The notes under the pieces: generated by a model
Database searches by the model: none
What the model was told of the DNA's origin: nothing
The model's input: only the letters and a program-made list of their open reading frames with translations
Shown: one piece after another, positions 63,048 through 64,000 of the stretch
How the letters are laid out: the number at the start of each line of letters is the position of its first letter
Numbering within the stretch: position 1 is the stretch's first letter
Position numbers and translations under genes: made by a program
DNA from: Bradyrhizobium sp. CB1650
GTDB lineage: Bacteria > Pseudomonadota > Alphaproteobacteria > Rhizobiales > Xanthobacteraceae
Direction of reading: 5' to 3'
Assembly (NCBI RefSeq): GCF_029761915.1
Contig: NZ_CP121695.1
Coordinates: 186,001-250,000, forward strand
Length of the DNA: 64,000 bases

Positions 63048-64000
63048 CTACAACGCCTCACCCTTCAGCAATCGCGGCACCTCGCCGGTGAGCCCGGCGG
63101 CCTGGCGGATGAACAGGTTCTTCAGCGGCGGCGCGCGGTCGACGAGGCCGAGGCCGATGTCGCGCACGGTGCGCAGCAGCGTCGACTTGTTGGAGAAAAG
63201 GAAGTTCAGCGAATTGGTCGCGACCCCCATCGCCATGGTGTCGAAGCGCCGCCAGCGCTGGTAGCGATCGAGCACGTCGGCCTCGCCGATATCCATGCCG
63301 AGCCGTGCGGCGTCGACGACGACCTCGGCCAGCGCCGCGACATCCTTCAGCCCCATGTTGAGGCCCTGTCCGGCAATCGGGTGGATGACGTGGGCGGCGT
63401 CGCCGACCAGGGCCAGACGCTCGGCGATGAAGGAGCGCGCCACGAAATAGGACAGCGGGAACGCGCGCGGCTTGTCGAGCGCTTTCACCTCGCCGAGACG
63501 CAAGCCGAAACGCTGCTCGAGCTCGCCGTGAAACTCCTCCTCGCTCAAGGCAACGATGCGCGCGGCTTCCGCGCGGCGCTCGGTCCACACCAGCGACGAG
63601 CGCTTTCCCGTGAGCGGCAGGATCGCGAAAGGACCCGCAGGTAGAAAGTGCTCTTCGGCGCGTCCCTCGTGATCGCGCTCATGGCCGACGGTGACGACGA
63701 TGCCGGACTGATCATATTCCCAGCCGTGGGTGGCGATGCCGGCGCGCTCGCGCAGCTTCGACCTTGCGCCATCGGCGGCAATCAGCAGGCTCGCCGCGAT
63801 CACGCTGCCATCGCCAAGCGTCACGTCGATGCCGTCGGGGCGCGAATCGTAGGACGTCACCACCGTGGCGCGGAGATCGACGCCCTCGGCTGCCGCACGC
63901 GCCACCAGCACGTCGATCAGGCGGCGGTTCTCGATCATGTGCGCGAACGGCTCGCCCGGCTCGACATCGCCGGCGAAGGTCAGGAACGCCGGGCGCGTGG
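63048..64000 (-). CDS. UbiH/UbiF-type FAD-dependent hydroxylase, 5' end outside the window
   Basis: Partial gene read leftward to 63048; the N-terminal third, with the first FAD loop, lies beyond base 64000. The visible 317 residues include LLIAADGARSKLRERAGI (the DG motif of class A flavin monooxygenases) and the second FAD motif LVGDAAHVIHPIAGQGLNMGLKDV. This fits ubiquinone-ring hydroxylases (UbiH/UbiF/UbiI/UbiL), which act in the UbiJ-K complex on the inner membrane; which ring position is not decided. Converges on Trm112 with the palindrome between. Confidence 0.9.
   Translation of the reverse strand, partial: TRPAFLTFAGDVEPGEPFAHMIENRRLIDVLVARAAAEGVDLRATVVTSYDSRPDGIDVTLGDGSVIAASLLIAADGARSKLRERAGIATHGWEYDQSGIVVTVGHERDHEGRAEEHFLPAGPFAILPLTGKRSSLVWTERRAEAARIVALSEEEFHGELEQRFGLRLGEVKALDKPRAFPLSYFVARSFIAERLALVGDAAHVIHPIAGQGLNMGLKDVAALAEVVVDAARLGMDIGEADVLDRYQRWRRFDTMAMGVATNSLNFLFSNKSTLLRTVRDIGLGLVDRAPPLKNLFIRQAAGLTGEVPRLLKGEAL

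Overview
The window reads as a stretch of core chromosome from a GC-rich alphaproteobacterium of the Bradyrhizobium / Nitrobacteraceae type. This rests on high GC, dense short operons, several GTG and TTG starts behind good Shine-Dalgarno sequences, the gene order hemD-mitofilin-hemY opposite tsaD-gpsA, the order rsmB-heparinase-purH, and many short palindromic intergenic repeats. Genus is inferred from sequence recall only. About 61 protein genes, three tRNAs (Ala-CGC, Thr-CGT, Gly-GCC), one insertion sequence and about 17 palindromic or dispersed repeats can be supported. There is no CRISPR array, prophage or rRNA.

Layout. 1-7.6 kb: end of an amine oxidase gene; a leftward group hydrolase / DUF2269 / SDR-DoxX / DCC protein; a GNAT gene behind a CtrA-type box; pyrophosphatase; the yggT-DUF167-folD operon. 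7.7-17.6 kb: tRNA-Ala; a leftward run of enoyl-CoA hydratase, amidotransferase, SDR and TerB genes, then a closely spaced hydrolase / P450 / nucleotide-cyclase group; a rightward MFS gene. 17.6-21.5 kb: small exported proteins and a polysaccharide deacetylase with two CRP-like palindromes; an IS481-type element with a duplicated right end; tRNA-Thr. 21.6-31.1 kb: hemD, a Mic60-like mitofilin gene and hemY leftward; tsaD, gpsA and an EVE gene rightward; a second cyclase; an SRPBCC protein; topoisomerase IB. 31.5-40.5 kb: acetyl-CoA synthetase, L,D-transpeptidase, nuclease, an SDHAF4-like protein, rsmB-heparinase-purH. 40.6-53.5 kb: transporters (UMF1 type, MFS, MATE), gamma-glutamyltransferase, GST opposite DUF2239, a 2-hydroxychromene-2-carboxylate isomerase-like protein, a PanE-like reductase, a dihaem cytochrome c beside a PQQ-type dehydrogenase, and an epimerase. 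53.6-64 kb: tRNA-Gly, a thioredoxin-TPR protein, a Lon-substrate-domain protein, an MHYT-PAS-GGDEF-EAL protein, PepSY plus cytochrome b561 behind a possible Irr box, a four-gene lipid-type operon opposite a TetR regulator with two matching operators, a Trm112 protein, and the truncated end of a UbiH-type hydroxylase.

Most of the content is housekeeping, and I do not see a clearly new multi-gene defence or mobile system. The items most worth follow-up are regulatory or structural: the paired TetR operators, the CRP-like palindromes in a window with two cyclase genes, the CtrA and Irr-like boxes, the CCCGGGTA motif pair, the duplicated IS end, and the dispersed palindromic repeats.
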